From: Paulinella micropora
Lineage: Eukaryota; Cercozoa; Imbricatea; Euglyphida
Assembly: GCA_009731375.1 (NCBI GenBank)
Contig: BJOX01000309.1
Coordinates: 196,781 to 260,780, forward strand
Direction of reading: 5' to 3'
DNA length: 64,000 bases
Shown here in pieces: positions 16,189 through 27,734 of this stretch. Below the pieces are notes generated by a model, which was given only the letters and a program-made list of their open reading frames with translations, did not search any database and was not told where the DNA came from. Numbering within the stretch: position 1 is the stretch's first letter; each line of letters begins with the position of its first letter. The translations under genes and the position numbers were made by a program.

Positions 16189-17889
16189 TGACAGGGTGTC
16201 TGCGGCTTGGCTTGTTTTATCGCCTGTGACTTCTGTCTCTGCCTTGTACACTGGCTGCTTGACGATGTGCACCGCCAGCTCGGTCTTCGCTTTGCCTGCC
16301 CGGCTCAACGGGGAGGGGCCCAGCGGTTTGCCATAGTCCTGCGAGGCCTCAGCATGTGGATTACCAGCAGAAAACGTTCGAATCCTCAACCTCTTCCGCA
16401 AATTATCTTCAACCAAGTCTAACTGCCAAAACCTGCCCTTGTCCTTTCTTTTCTGTCTTTTTCTATATTTTAGTCTCTCCTCCCGGGTGCTGAGCGGCGA
16501 CAGGGCGTCTGCTTTGCCTTTTTTACCCCGGTTAATGTCAATATCGCCCGTATCGCCCGGGCTGACCCGGTCCAGGCGGGGGAAGTTCATCTGAGCATCC
16601 AGGGTAGGCTCGGAGACCTTTCGGACAGGTGTGGTAGGCATGTCCTTGTCCTTGTGTTGAGACGACTCGTGCGAAGTCTCCTGGGCGAAGTAGGACGGAG
16701 ATGTCGGGGCAGCCAGCAATGGGGAAGAAAATGGCAGCGAGGGACGGGTTGGGCCAGCGGGTTTGTTCGGAGTAGTAGTCGAAGGAATAGTCGGTGCAAG
16801 CTTCGAGAAGGCCGTAGACACAAGCATCGTCGTTGTCTTAGTCGTCGTCGCAGTCGGCGTGCTAGCTCTGGCGGGCATGGCAGTTGGAGGCACAGGTTGC
16901 AAGGGGACAAGCAAAGGCAATGTCAGTCTCGGTAGCGTGGACCAAGGCGACAATCTGGACTGGAGCAGTTTGAAACGAAGAGCTTTTTGTTCCTTGCTGC
17001 GTGAGTGACCCTTTTGCTTGAAGGTGGCGTCTGCCGCGCCAGATAGACGCAACTCTACCATGCTCCAGCGGCTGGCCTTGTCTAAGGCAGTGTTGACGAG
17101 CCAGTTGGAGGTCTTGCGGTGAGTTTCGAACACTTGGTACAGTCGCTCCCGCACGCGTGTGAGACGGCCTGGGTTAGCTAACCCTAACCTCCCCCACTCA
17201 TCTAACACCATCTCCTGTTCTATCTGTACTACCATCGCAGCCTGTTTCGCTACCCAGGCATTGGCCAGACGTAACAGTCGCGAGATCGTGCCCGTGCTGG
17301 CCTGTATGGGAGGAAATGCCAATCTGAACTGAAAGGCCCTCTCATCCACTGCCAGCAGCACGGCCCGCAAAGTGCGGTGCCTGATTTCGTTACCGCCATC
17401 TGTGTCCTCCTCAGCATCCGCGCCGGTGGTGCTAGTCGCGCCCTTGTCCGCTTTTTTCCCGCTAGTGGGCGGGTCGTAGCGCACTAGCGCGAAGGGCGCG
17501 AACAGTCGGGTTAGTTTCACAAGTGTGTTCGCGAGCATGTCACGCAGGATACGCTGTTGTCCTTTACTGCTCTGACTGTCCTGCCCGCTCGGGTTATTAG
17601 CCATAGCCGGCTCGGCCGCATTCGCAATGCTTGACAGACGGTGCAGCACGTAGACCACCCATTGGTTCTTGCTCAGGCGTGACGTAGCCATGCCGGTTAA
17701 CGACTCGAAGCCCGCCTCGTCCAACTTGCTCCCTTCCAGCTTACTCCTGGGTCCGGCGAGTGCCCACCGGCTCTGCTGCGGGGCTGCCTGGGGCCCTTCG
17801 TCGGGATCGAACCCGTACCGCGGTGTGTCCCCAGAGAATCCCCCGTGTCGCTCCCCGGCCTCCTGCTCGCTCAACTCGGCCCGCAACAC
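14542..17889 (-). CDS. Exon 34 of BEACH gene: helical region, PH-BEACH and start of BEACH (1116 codons)
   Basis: The 3348 nt in phase 0 run from acceptor CTACTACTAG to donor AAAGAG|GTACCG. Residues ~1-350 are helical (NQWVVYVLHRLSSIANAA). Residues ~350-850 are low complexity with long poly-Thr, poly-Ala and poly-Ser runs from ACT, GCT and similar trinucleotides. A PH-BEACH domain follows at ~880-1000 (SLLVHPTGVVKGRLELTSNY, HRRRFLLQHTALEFFFRGG). The BEACH domain starts at ~1016 (LTARWQNRQISNFEYLMHLN, GRTYNDLNQYPVFPWIL, FRDLSKPVGALNPER). Between PWIL and FRDLSKP it carries about 32 residues, against roughly 13 in human-type neurobeachins, so this loop is enlarged. The exon stops mid-domain and exon 35 continues it. 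The poly-Thr tracts are the same repeat that fills the preceding intron. Confidence 0.96.
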
Positions 17890-17890
17890 C

Positions 17891-17932
<42 letters not shown>

Positions 17933-17964
17933 AAGTAGTAGTAGAAGTAGTAGTAGTAGTAGCT

Positions 17965-18002
<38 letters not shown>

Positions 18003-18003
18003 T

Positions 18004-18035
<32 letters not shown>

Positions 18036-18152
18036 CAGTAGCAGTAGTAGCAGTAGTAGTAGCAGCAGTAGTAGTTAGTAGTAGTAGTAGTAGTAGAAGT
18101 AGTAGCTAGCAGCAGCAGCAGTAGCAGTAGTAGTAGCAGTAGTAGTAGCAGC

Positions 18153-18194
<42 letters not shown>

Positions 18195-18207
18195 TAGTAG
18201 TAGTAGT

Positions 18208-18276
<69 letters not shown>

Positions 18277-18319
18277 CAGCAGCAGCAGCAGTAGCAGTAG
18301 TAGTAGCAGCAGTAGTAGT

Positions 18320-18376
<57 letters not shown>

Positions 18377-18378
18377 CT

Positions 18379-18410
<32 letters not shown>

Positions 18411-18465
18411 AAGTAGTAGTAGCAGCAGCAGCAACAGTAGCAGTAGTAGTAGCAGCAGTAGTAGT

Positions 18466-18528
<63 letters not shown>

Positions 18529-18620
18529 CAGCAGCAGCAGCAGCAGTAGCAGTAGTAGTAGCAGCAGTAGTAGTTAGTAGTAGTAGTAGTAGCAGTAGTA
18601 GCAGCAGCAGTAGTAGTTCT

Positions 18621-18665
<45 letters not shown>

Positions 18666-18712
18666 CAGTAGTAGTAGTAGTAGTAGTAGTAGTTAGTAGT
18701 AGTAGTAGTAGT

Positions 18713-18791
<79 letters not shown>

Positions 18792-18803
18792 TAGTAGTAG
18801 TAC
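17890..18803. repeat. Intron 33-34: pure trinucleotide AGT/AGC tract
   Basis: About 0.9 kb of AGT/AGC (ACT/GCT on the sense strand). The donor GTACTACTAC and acceptor CTACTACTAG are both repeat units. The same trinucleotide encodes Thr, Ser and Ala runs inside exon 34. Confidence 0.92.
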
Positions 18804-20162
18804 CTGTAGCAGGGTGAAGAGTAAGTGCGCCAGTGTTTCTTCTCGCGCTTGGAACGTGCCGCCCATTCCGGCCGGCCCCAGCTCGTCCTGATCACCTCTA
18901 CTGCCTTTTTGTCCCGTCGCTGCGGCCACTTCGCCACCTCCGGTGGCGGCAGGGCCGGGGTTCAGCTCGCCAGCGGTGGGGTGGAGAACAATCTGTTCGA
19001 TTGCGTCTAGCAAGAAACGAAGTAGTGGTCGCAGAGGCCCCCCGACGCGGACGAAACGACCTACCCTCATTTGTTGCTTCACATCCCCCCCTGTCCCCTC
19101 CGTGGCAGGTCCTCTTTCTACCGTTTCCTTTTCCTCATGTATCTGTTTGGCCTGGGCCTCCTCACTGCCTTTTTCTTCCGCGGGTGGACCCTCCGGGTCT
19201 TTAACCGTGGAGAGCGCGTCTGTCTCTGAGGTAGACCGGGAGAGAGTGAAAGAAGGGGAGGCTGGTAAAGAGGAGAAGGAGGAGGAAGAAGGGAGAGGTT
19301 CTTCCACCTCGTCCATGGGGACCGGGGCAGTGGCGAAGGAAATGGCTGGCGAGTGCGACGACCCCGTGGAGATTTGTGTGGAGATCTGTGCTTGAGAGGC
19401 AGAAGACGCTGCTCGGTTAGTCGCTGAAGAAGACGAGGAGCTGGATCGTGCATACGCATGGTTGTCCCCAAGCATTTCCATCAGCCCCGCGGTTGAAGAG
19501 TAGAGCGTGACTTGGCCCAGCCCCTGGTCCAGAGGTACAAGCGGCGCCAGCGACGTCTTCAAGTCCACCACCGCCCGTAAAATTGGCCATATCACTGGCG
19601 CGGACTGCAGCGGCCCGCCGCCACCGCCCGTCGGATTTTCCGGTTGCTCGTAGGGGGTCAGGTAGACCGTTTCCTCCAGCCAGTCAAGCCAGCGGGCCAG
19701 GTTGTTGGTGAGAAATCCTGTGTCCTTGTCCCTTGGGCTGTTCTTGCTACTGCTTCCAAAGCTGGTCTCTTGCCGGTGGACGCGCAGGGTTTCCAAGAGG
19801 CCAAGGGACAGCTCATGCACGGAGTGGGTGAGTTGTGGAGAAGAAGCGTTCAGAGAGGCACGCTCCATCGCACGCAACGTCAACAACGTCACGCCGTCAC
19901 GCCATTGAGTCCAGCCGTTACGGAAGTCCAGCATGGCGCGCGACAGGAGCGCCAGCAGACACGCGCGCGCAAGCACGTGCTGCTGCTCCTCCAGCGAAAG
20001 ATACCCCGCTGTGGCCGGTGCGGTGGCGATGGTGGTCGGCACCGGTATCAAGGGCGGCGGTTCAAGCTCGTCGTCCATTTGCGTTAGGGGCCGGAACGAG
20101 CTGATTCCCAAAATCGAGCCCGTCGGGGCCGGCCAAGCCAGCGGGGCCGCCTTGTATTCCTC
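18804..20162 (-). CDS. Exon 33 of BEACH gene, 453 codons
   Basis: The acceptor is ATCTATCTAG before GAGGAATAC, and the donor is CTACAG|GTACTACTAC, inside an ACT tract. The 1359 nt are exactly in phase 0. The exon opens [13 protein letters not shown] and contains long helices ([20 protein letters not shown]). Ser-rich and Glu-rich low-complexity loops occupy the middle. It ends in helices ([20 protein letters not shown]) and LLFTLLQ. The position before the PH-BEACH exon matches the helical region of BEACH proteins, although I recognise no named domain. The poly-Ser run is an in-frame trinucleotide repeat. Antisense open frames over this exon are shadows. Confidence 0.92.
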
Positions 20163-20185
20163 CTAGATAGATAGATAGATAGATT

Positions 20186-20223
<38 letters not shown>

Positions 20224-20249
20224 CAGATAGATCGATAGATCGATAGATC

Positions 20250-20283
<34 letters not shown>

Positions 20284-20406
20284 CAGACAGATAGACAGAT
20301 AGATAGATAGACAGAGAGATAGATAGGTAGATAGATAAATAGATAGCCAGATAGCTAGATAGCTAGATAGCTAGATCGATAGATAGATAGATCGATAGAC
20401 AGGTAC
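20163..20406. repeat. Intron 32-33: GATA tract
   Basis: GATA/GACA/GATC from end to end. The acceptor ATCTATCTAG is the repeat itself. Confidence 0.92.
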
Positions 20407-20561
20407 CGCGTGTTCCCGAAGAGGGGTGGTGGGAAGTGGCAAGATGGCGGCAGATGCGGTGAGAGGTGGGAGCGGTGGCAGGGATTGGCCGGGGGCGGGG
20501 GCGGCGGCCGGACTGGCCGCAAGCCCAATGCGAATGAATGGGAGGAACAACCTGGGCCATC
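20407..20561 (-). CDS. Exon 32 of BEACH gene
   Basis: The acceptor is GTTCATAG and the donor CGCG|GTACCTG. The 155 nt run from phase 1 to 0 and read (G)WPRLFLPFIRIGLAASPAA, then a Pro/Ala-rich stretch ending TTPLREHA. Confidence 0.85.
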
Positions 20562-20898
20562 CTATGAACATCATGTATGTATGTATGTATGACCATATGT
20601 TGTTGTTGCATGTATGTATGTATGTATGTATGTATGTATGTACGTGTTCTATATGAACATAATGTGCCATCACATACATACGTACATCACATAAGGTCAC
20701 ATACAATACATACATACATACATACATACATACATACATACATACATACATACATACGTACATACATACATACATACATATCAACGATATACATACGTAC
20801 ATCACATACATCACATACATCACATACATCACATATGTATGTATGTATGTTTACATACATACATAAATACACATACATACACACATACACACACATAC
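20562..20898. repeat. Intron 31-32: TATG then CATA tracts
   Basis: TATG on the exon 32 side turns to CATA on the exon 31 side, so the intron is a potential large hairpin. ATGAACAT lies near both TATG blocks. No gene. Confidence 0.88.
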
Positions 20899-21004
20899 CT
20901 GCTAAATGATCCGCCTCGAGTACCCGGTGGCAGTTGGACTTTGCTTGCAGCAGGACTAGAGCGTCGTGTAGGACGGCAGCGGGGTTGACTTGCGACTGTG
21001 GCGC
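20899..21004 (-). CDS. Exon 31 of BEACH gene
   Basis: The acceptor is GATTGTAAG and the donor GCAG|GTATGTGTG. The 106 nt run from phase 0 to 1 and read APQSQVNPAAVLHDALVLLQ, then AKSNCHRVLEADHLA. Six acceptor-edge copies lie upstream at 21.04-21.54 kb. Confidence 0.88.
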
Positions 21005-22099
21005 CTTACAATCAACAATACAATACAATACAATACAATACAAGTCGTGTAGGACGGCAGCGGGGCTGACTTGCGACTATGGGGCCTTACAAAGCAGTAC
21101 AAAACAATACGATACAATACAAGTCGTGTAGGACGGCGGCGGGGCTGACTTGCGACTGTGGCGCCTTGCAAGGCAGTACAATACAATACAATAGAATACA
21201 ATAGAATAGAATAGGACTAGCAGTCGTGTAGGACGGCAGCGGGGTTGACTTGCGACTGTGGCGCCTTACAATCAACAATACAATACAATACAATACAATA
21301 CAAGTCGTGTAGGACGGCAGCGGGGCTGACTTGCGACTGTGGGGCCTTACAAAGCAGTACAAAACAATACGATACAATACAAGTCGTGTAGGACGGCGGC
21401 GGGGTTGACTTGCGACTGTGGGGCCTTACAAGGCAGTACAATACAATACAATAGAATACAATACAATAGAATAGGACTAGCAGTCGTGTAGGACGGCAGC
21501 GGGGTTGACTTGCGACTGTGGCGCCTTGCGAGGCAGTACAATACAATAGAATACGATAGAAAACGATAGAATACAATAGAATACAATACAATATACTATA
21601 CAATGCAATGCAATGCAGTACAATACAATACAGTACAATACAATGCAGTACAATACAATACAATACAATACAATGCAATACAATGGAATACAATACAATA
21701 CAATACAATACAATACAATATAATACAATACAATGCAAACAATATAATACAATACAATACAATACAATGCAATGCAACAATACAATACAATACAATACAA
21801 TACAATACAATACAATACAATACAATACAAGACAATACAATACGATACGATACGATACGATACGATACGATACAATACAATACAATACAATACAATACAA
21901 GACAAGACAATACAAGATAATACAATACAATACGATACGATACAATACAATACAATACAATACAATACAATACATACCTGTCTGCCTGTCTGTCTGTCTA
22001 TCTGTCTGTCTGTCTGTCTGTCTATCTGTCTGTCTGTCTGTCTGCCTCTCTGTCTGCCTGTCTGTCTGCCTGTCTGCTGTCTGTCTGTCTGTCTACTAC
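21005..22099 (-). repeat. Intron 30-31: acceptor-edge array of exon 31, AATAC and CTGT tracts
   Basis: Six copies of GCGCCACAGTCGCAAGTCAA..CTGCCGTCCTACACGAC (sense) with AATAC/ATTGT spacers lie at ~21043, 21122, 21221, 21303, 21383 and 21481. AATAC pentanucleotide follows to 21974 and CTGT to the exon 30 donor. Two ~260 bp higher-order units (21.0-21.2 and 21.2-21.5 kb) are visible. Confidence 0.92.
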
Positions 22100-22282
22100 C
22101 TGCGCGAGAGTGAGAATCAGCTTCAGCAAGATTGGCGCGGCGATATTCTGTTGAGTTTCGTGGGTAAATAAGCCAGAGGACATGGCGGACATGTGTGGTT
22201 TAGAAGGGGAGAGGGAGGAGAGAGAGGCAGGGATGCTATCGCCGGACGGTGACTTCCCGACTCCAGAGGCTGCTGGTGCCAC
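22100..22282 (-). CDS. Exon 30 of BEACH gene
   Basis: The acceptor is CGTCCCCCAG and the donor GCGCAG|GTAGTAGAC. The 61 codons in phase 0 open VAPAASGVGKSPSGDSIPAS (Ser/Pro-rich) and end in the helix NIAAPILLKLILTLAQ. Confidence 0.88.
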
Positions 22283-22373
22283 CTGGGGGACGAAAAAAAA
22301 GGCAGTAGTGAGGCAACAGACGGGGCAAAGAAGGCAATTGATATGGAAGTAAACAGGAAATCGGAGAAAAAAG

Positions 22374-22439
<66 letters not shown>

Positions 22440-22479
22440 AGTCAGGCTATTCGGGACACGTGGTGACATGCATACATAC

Positions 22480-22531
<52 letters not shown>

Positions 22532-22716
22532 GTACATACGTAAACACACACACACACACACATACACACACACACACATACACACACACACATACACACA
22601 CACACACACACACATACACACACATAGGCAACTCTTGGCAAGACATACATACATACATACATACATACATACATACATACGGGCATATCCATGGAGGTAA
22701 AGCGGAGCGAGTTGAG

Positions 22717-22750
<34 letters not shown>

Positions 22751-22786
22751 GGGCATATTCATAGAGGTAAAGCGGAGCGAGTTGAG

Positions 22787-22849
<63 letters not shown>

Positions 22850-22987
22850 CATATCCATGGAGGTAAAGCGGAGCGAGTTGAGAAAGTCGTCGACATACAT
22901 ACATACATACATACATACATACATACATACATACATACATACATACATACATACAAACAAACAACGACAACCACTACTACGACTACG

Positions 22988-23062
<75 letters not shown>

Positions 23063-23131
23063 GCATACATACATACATACATACATACATACATACGGGC
23101 ATATCCATGGTAAAGCGGAGCGAGTTGAGAA

Positions 23132-23174
<43 letters not shown>

Positions 23175-23177
23175 CAT

Positions 23178-23213
<36 letters not shown>

Positions 23214-23252
23214 CATACGGGCATATTCATAGAGGTAACGCGGAGCGAGTTG

Positions 23253-23295
<43 letters not shown>

Positions 23296-23426
23296 TATCC
23301 ATGGAGGTAAAGCGGAGCGAGTTGAGAAAGTCGTCAACATACATATATACATACATACATACATACATACATACATACATACATACATACATGCATACAA
23401 CCACAACCACTACTACGACCACCACG

Positions 23427-23476
<50 letters not shown>

Positions 23477-23539
23477 ATAATACATACATACATACATACA
23501 TACATACATACATACATACATACATACATACATACATAC
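22283..23539 (-). repeat. Intron 29-30: donor-edge array of exon 29 with CT, CA, AT, CATA, ACT
   Basis: Copies of CTCAACTCGCTCCGCTTTAC..ATGGATATG (sense) lie at ~22680, 22750, 22848, 23096, 23218 and 23290. Some carry a longer edge back to GACGACTTTC. Spacers are AT, CATA and ACT tracts. A CT tract lies at 22378-22435. A short non-repeat stretch at 22290-22375 shows no gene. Confidence 0.92.
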
Positions 23540-23617
23540 GGGCATATCCATGGAGGTAAAGCGGAGCGAGTTGAGAAAGTCGTCGATGCCAGTAGCAGGC
23601 CCAAACGTACCTCGGGG
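23540..23617 (-). CDS. Exon 29 of BEACH gene
   Basis: The acceptor is CTATCTAG and the donor ATGCCC|GTATGTATG. The 78 nt in phase 0 read [20 protein letters not shown], then TSMDMP. Edge copies occur on both sides: four acceptor-edge copies upstream (23.8-25.0 kb) and six donor-edge copies downstream (22.7-23.3 kb). Confidence 0.85.
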
Positions 23618-23788
23618 CTAGATAGATAGATAGGTAGGTAGGTAGGTAGGTAGGTAGGTAGGTAGGTAGGTAGGTAGGTAGGTAGGTAGGTAAATAGATA
23701 GATAAGTAGGTTGGTAGGTAGGTAGGTAGGTTGGTAGGTTGGTAGGTAGGTAAGTAGATGGATGGATAGATCGATAGATAGATAGATG

Positions 23789-23821
<33 letters not shown>

Positions 23822-24195
23822 GTTGAGAAAGTCGTGGATGCCAGTAGCAGGCCAAAGCGTACCTCAAGGTTAGATAGATAGATAGGTAGGTTGGTAGGTA
23901 GGTAGGTAGGTAGGTAGGTAGGTAGGTAGGTAGTTATGTATGTATGTATGTATGTCTGTATGTATGTATGTATGTATATTTGTAGAACAGGAGGAACAGA
24001 AATCGGATAGATAGATAGATAGATAGATAGATAGACACGGCGCAGACATGACAGACACAAGATATGAATGTTATGTATGTATAGGTAGGTAGATAGATAG
24101 GAAGGTTGGTAGGTAGGTAGGTAGGTAGGTAGGTAGATAGGTAGGTAGGTAGGTAGGTAGGTAGGTAGGTAGGTAGGTAGATGGATGGATGGATG

Positions 24196-24226
<31 letters not shown>

Positions 24227-24541
24227 GGATAGATGGATAGATAGATAGATAGATATATAGATAGATCGATAGATAGATAGATAGATAGATAGAATAGATT
24301 GATAGATAGATAGAATAGATAGATAGATAGGTAGGTTGAGAAAGTCGTGGATGCCAGTAGCAGGACCAAACGTACCTCGAGGTTAGATAGATAGATAGGT
24401 AGGTTGGTAGGTAGGTAGGTAGGTAGGTAGGCAGGTAGGTAGGTAGGTAGGTAGGTAGGTAGGTAGGTAGGTTGGTAGGTAGGTAGGTAGGTAGATGGAT
24501 AGATAGACAGATAGATAGATAGATAGAGATAGATAGCTAGC

Positions 24542-24586
<45 letters not shown>

Positions 24587-24635
24587 GGATAGATGGATAG
24601 ATAGATAGATAGATAGATGGATGGATGGATGGATG

Positions 24636-24668
<33 letters not shown>

Positions 24669-25321
24669 GTTGAGAAAGTCGTGGATGCCAGTAGCAGGAC
24701 CAAACGTACCTCGAGGTTAGATAGATAGATAGGTAGGTTGGTAGGTAGGTAGGTAGGTAGGTAGGTAGATAGGTGGATAGGTAGATAGATAGGTAGGTAG
24801 GTAGGTAGGTAGGTAGGTAGATAGATAGATGGATAGGTAGGTTGGTAGGTAGGTAGGTAAATAGATAGATAGGTAGGTTGGCAGGTAGGTAGGTAGGTAG
24901 GTAGGTAGGTAGGTAGGTAGGTAGGTAGATAGATAGGTAGGTAAGAAAAGTTGAGGAAGTCGTGGATGCCTGTGGATGGGCCGAACAGGCCTCGAGGCTA
25001 GAAAGATAGACAGATAGATGGATAGATAGATTGGTAGGTAGATAGGTAGATAGGTAGGTAGGTAGGTAGGTAGGAAAATAGATAGATAGGTAGGTAGGTA
25101 GGTAGGTAGGTAGATAATAGATATATAGATATATAGATAGATAGATAGATAGATAGACTGATAGATAGATATAGATAGATATAGATAGATAGATAGGTAG
25201 ATAGATAGGTAGATAGATAGGTCGATAGATAGGTCGACAGATAGATAGATAGGTAGGTAGATAGGTAGATAGGTAGATAGATAGATAGGTAGATAGGTAG
25301 ATAGATAAGTAGATAGATAAG

Positions 25322-25356
<35 letters not shown>

Positions 25357-25466
25357 GGTAGATAGATAGATATATAGGTAGATATATAGATAGATAGATA
25401 GATAGATAGGTAGATAGATAGGTAGATAGATAGATAAAATGATAGATAGATAACTAGATAGATAAC

Positions 25467-25504
<38 letters not shown>

Positions 25505-25509
25505 CACAC
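23618..25509 (-). repeat. Intron 28-29: GGTA/GATA with acceptor-edge copies of exon 29
   Basis: Copies of CTCGAGGTACGTTTGGTCCT..GGCATCCACGACTTTCTC (sense) lie at 23824-23868, 24328-24383, 24669-24718 and 24950-25001, within GGTA and GATA blocks. The GATA-GGTA-copy order repeats as ~340-500 bp higher-order units. Confidence 0.92.
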
Positions 25510-25551
25510 CTGTACTAGCAGCAGCTCCAACAACGCCGAATACAGCGAGGG
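25510..25551 (-). CDS. Exon 28 of BEACH gene
   Basis: The acceptor is CTATCTAG and the donor TACAG|GTGTGTATC. The 42 nt in phase 0 read PSLYSALLELLLVQ, a helix. The frame is set by exons 29 and 30, since phase 1 would meet a stop in exon 30. An acceptor-edge copy lies at 25.68 kb. Confidence 0.75.
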
Positions 25552-25552
25552 C

Positions 25553-25598
<46 letters not shown>

Positions 25599-25636
25599 TA
25601 TGTTGATAGATAGATAGATAGATAGATAGATATATG

Positions 25637-25680
<44 letters not shown>

Positions 25681-25762
25681 GCAGCTCCAACAACGCCGAA
25701 TACAGCGAGGGCTACATATATATATATATATATAGATAGATAGATAGATAGATAGATAGATG

Positions 25763-25799
<37 letters not shown>

Positions 25800-25873
25800 T
25801 TAGATAGACAGCACACAAACAAGACAACAGCGTAATCCATTATATATATATATATATATGTACATATATATAC
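25552..25873 (-). repeat. Intron 27-28: GATA with one acceptor-edge copy of exon 28
   Basis: A copy of TAG|CCCTCGCTGTATTCGGCG (sense) lies at 25679-25713 in GATA and AT tracts. A short unique piece at 25808-25840 has no call. Confidence 0.88.
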
Positions 25874-25899
25874 TTCTTTGTTATTATGGTTAAGTAACG
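25874..25899 (-). CDS. Exon 27 of BEACH gene, 26 nt microexon
   Basis: The acceptor is TTCTACTCTAAG and the donor AAGAA|GTATATATATG. The phase is 1 to 0 and the peptide is (A)LLNHNNKE. It is needed to bring exon 26 (phase 1) into the frame of exon 28. Confidence 0.5.
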
Positions 25900-26094
<195 letters not shown>

Positions 26095-26209
26095 CTGTAG
26101 AACCTTCAGACTGCATACATTCTAAGCTTAGTGCTTCCTCCCAGCCCGCTACCCAGCCTCCGTCTGGAGGCGGGGTGGAATGGATGCCTATGTCTTCGGA
26201 TATGCAGAG
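26095..26209 (-). CDS. Exon 26 of BEACH gene
   Basis: The acceptor is TCTATCAG and the donor CTACAG|GTAGGTAGG. The 115 nt run from phase 0 to 1 and read LCISEDIGIHSTPPPDGGWV, then AGWEEALSLECMQSEGST. Confidence 0.83.
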
Positions 26210-26235
26210 CTGATAGACCAAACATATCTACCTAC

Positions 26236-26320
<85 letters not shown>

Positions 26321-26351
26321 CATCCATCCATCCATCCATCTACCTACCTAC
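26210..26351. repeat. Intron 25-26: CTAT/CCAT tract
   Basis: Pure tetranucleotide from splice site to splice site. Confidence 0.9.
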
Positions 26352-26413
26352 CGTCCTGGGCATGACGATAAACTGCATCCCGGAGTTGGACTCGACCCAC
26401 TGGCACCTACAGC
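26352..26413 (-). CDS. Exon 25 of BEACH gene
   Basis: The acceptor is CCCCCAG and the donor GACG|GTAGGTAGG, where the repeat supplies the site. The 62 nt run from phase 1 to 0 and read CRCQWVESNSGMQFIVMPRT. An alternative acceptor TGTAG lies seven bases in. Confidence 0.75.
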
Positions 26414-26438
26414 CTGGGGGTCGATCTATCTATCTCCT

Positions 26439-26654
26439 TCAGCCCTTCACCAGCTGTTTGTGCAGTCGCAGCTGGTGCAGCGTGACTGGCCAGGGCTGAT
26501 GACTACCCTTCATCGGCCCTCGATACACTCTCAAACTGTTCGGGAAAGCCCTAAGAGCCTTCGATACCGCGGCCTGCGGGAAACCGCAAGGTGCAGCAGT
26601 CGAGGTAACGCTCGTCGGATGGTAAAAACTCGAAGGATATGGCCACGCAGGGAA
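26439..26654 (-). other. Unique, probably coding sequence beside N gap
   Basis: This is complex sequence with no tandem repeat between the gap and exon 25. One minus frame stays open from the gap to a stop at 26439 and includes SKALRAFPNSLRVYRGPMKG. Another holds FEFLPSDERYLDCC before a stop. A short exon TCATCAGCC...ACAGCTG|GTGAAG would fit the phase needed by exon 25. The exon limits cannot be settled with the gap present. Confidence 0.4.
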
Positions 26655-27654
26655 NNNNNNNNNNNNNNNNNNNNNNNNNNNNNNNNNNNNNNNNNNNNNN
26701 NNNNNNNNNNNNNNNNNNNNNNNNNNNNNNNNNNNNNNNNNNNNNNNNNNNNNNNNNNNNNNNNNNNNNNNNNNNNNNNNNNNNNNNNNNNNNNNNNNNN
26801 NNNNNNNNNNNNNNNNNNNNNNNNNNNNNNNNNNNNNNNNNNNNNNNNNNNNNNNNNNNNNNNNNNNNNNNNNNNNNNNNNNNNNNNNNNNNNNNNNNNN
26901 NNNNNNNNNNNNNNNNNNNNNNNNNNNNNNNNNNNNNNNNNNNNNNNNNNNNNNNNNNNNNNNNNNNNNNNNNNNNNNNNNNNNNNNNNNNNNNNNNNNN
27001 NNNNNNNNNNNNNNNNNNNNNNNNNNNNNNNNNNNNNNNNNNNNNNNNNNNNNNNNNNNNNNNNNNNNNNNNNNNNNNNNNNNNNNNNNNNNNNNNNNNN
27101 NNNNNNNNNNNNNNNNNNNNNNNNNNNNNNNNNNNNNNNNNNNNNNNNNNNNNNNNNNNNNNNNNNNNNNNNNNNNNNNNNNNNNNNNNNNNNNNNNNNN
27201 NNNNNNNNNNNNNNNNNNNNNNNNNNNNNNNNNNNNNNNNNNNNNNNNNNNNNNNNNNNNNNNNNNNNNNNNNNNNNNNNNNNNNNNNNNNNNNNNNNNN
27301 NNNNNNNNNNNNNNNNNNNNNNNNNNNNNNNNNNNNNNNNNNNNNNNNNNNNNNNNNNNNNNNNNNNNNNNNNNNNNNNNNNNNNNNNNNNNNNNNNNNN
27401 NNNNNNNNNNNNNNNNNNNNNNNNNNNNNNNNNNNNNNNNNNNNNNNNNNNNNNNNNNNNNNNNNNNNNNNNNNNNNNNNNNNNNNNNNNNNNNNNNNNN
27501 NNNNNNNNNNNNNNNNNNNNNNNNNNNNNNNNNNNNNNNNNNNNNNNNNNNNNNNNNNNNNNNNNNNNNNNNNNNNNNNNNNNNNNNNNNNNNNNNNNNN
27601 NNNNNNNNNNNNNNNNNNNNNNNNNNNNNNNNNNNNNNNNNNNNNNNNNNNNNN
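26655..27654. other. Assembly gap (1000 N)
   Basis: Exactly 1000 N, probably a gap of unknown size. It interrupts the BEACH gene between exons 24 and 25. Confidence 0.99.
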
Positions 27655-27708
<54 letters not shown>

Positions 27709-27734
27709 CTTTTTTCTTCTTCTTCTTCCATTAC
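27655..27734. repeat. Poly-T run next to gap
   Basis: Poly-T then CTT units, which are A/GAA on the sense strand, just after the donor of exon 24. Confidence 0.95.

Noticed and set aside
15341-16336. Plus-strand open frame of 331 codons over exon 34
   Set aside because: It is antisense to a clear PH-BEACH/BEACH exon and is kept open by poly-Glu and poly-Val from the same trinucleotide runs.
18833-20104. Several plus-strand frames over exon 33
   Set aside because: They are GC-rich antisense shadows. None has a domain or splice logic, whereas the minus frame is open for 453 codons.
25510-25551. Exon 28 read as ALAVFGVVGAAAST (phase 1)
   Set aside because: This phase would run into a stop in exon 30. 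Phase 0 (PSLYSALLELLLVQ) keeps the chain open.
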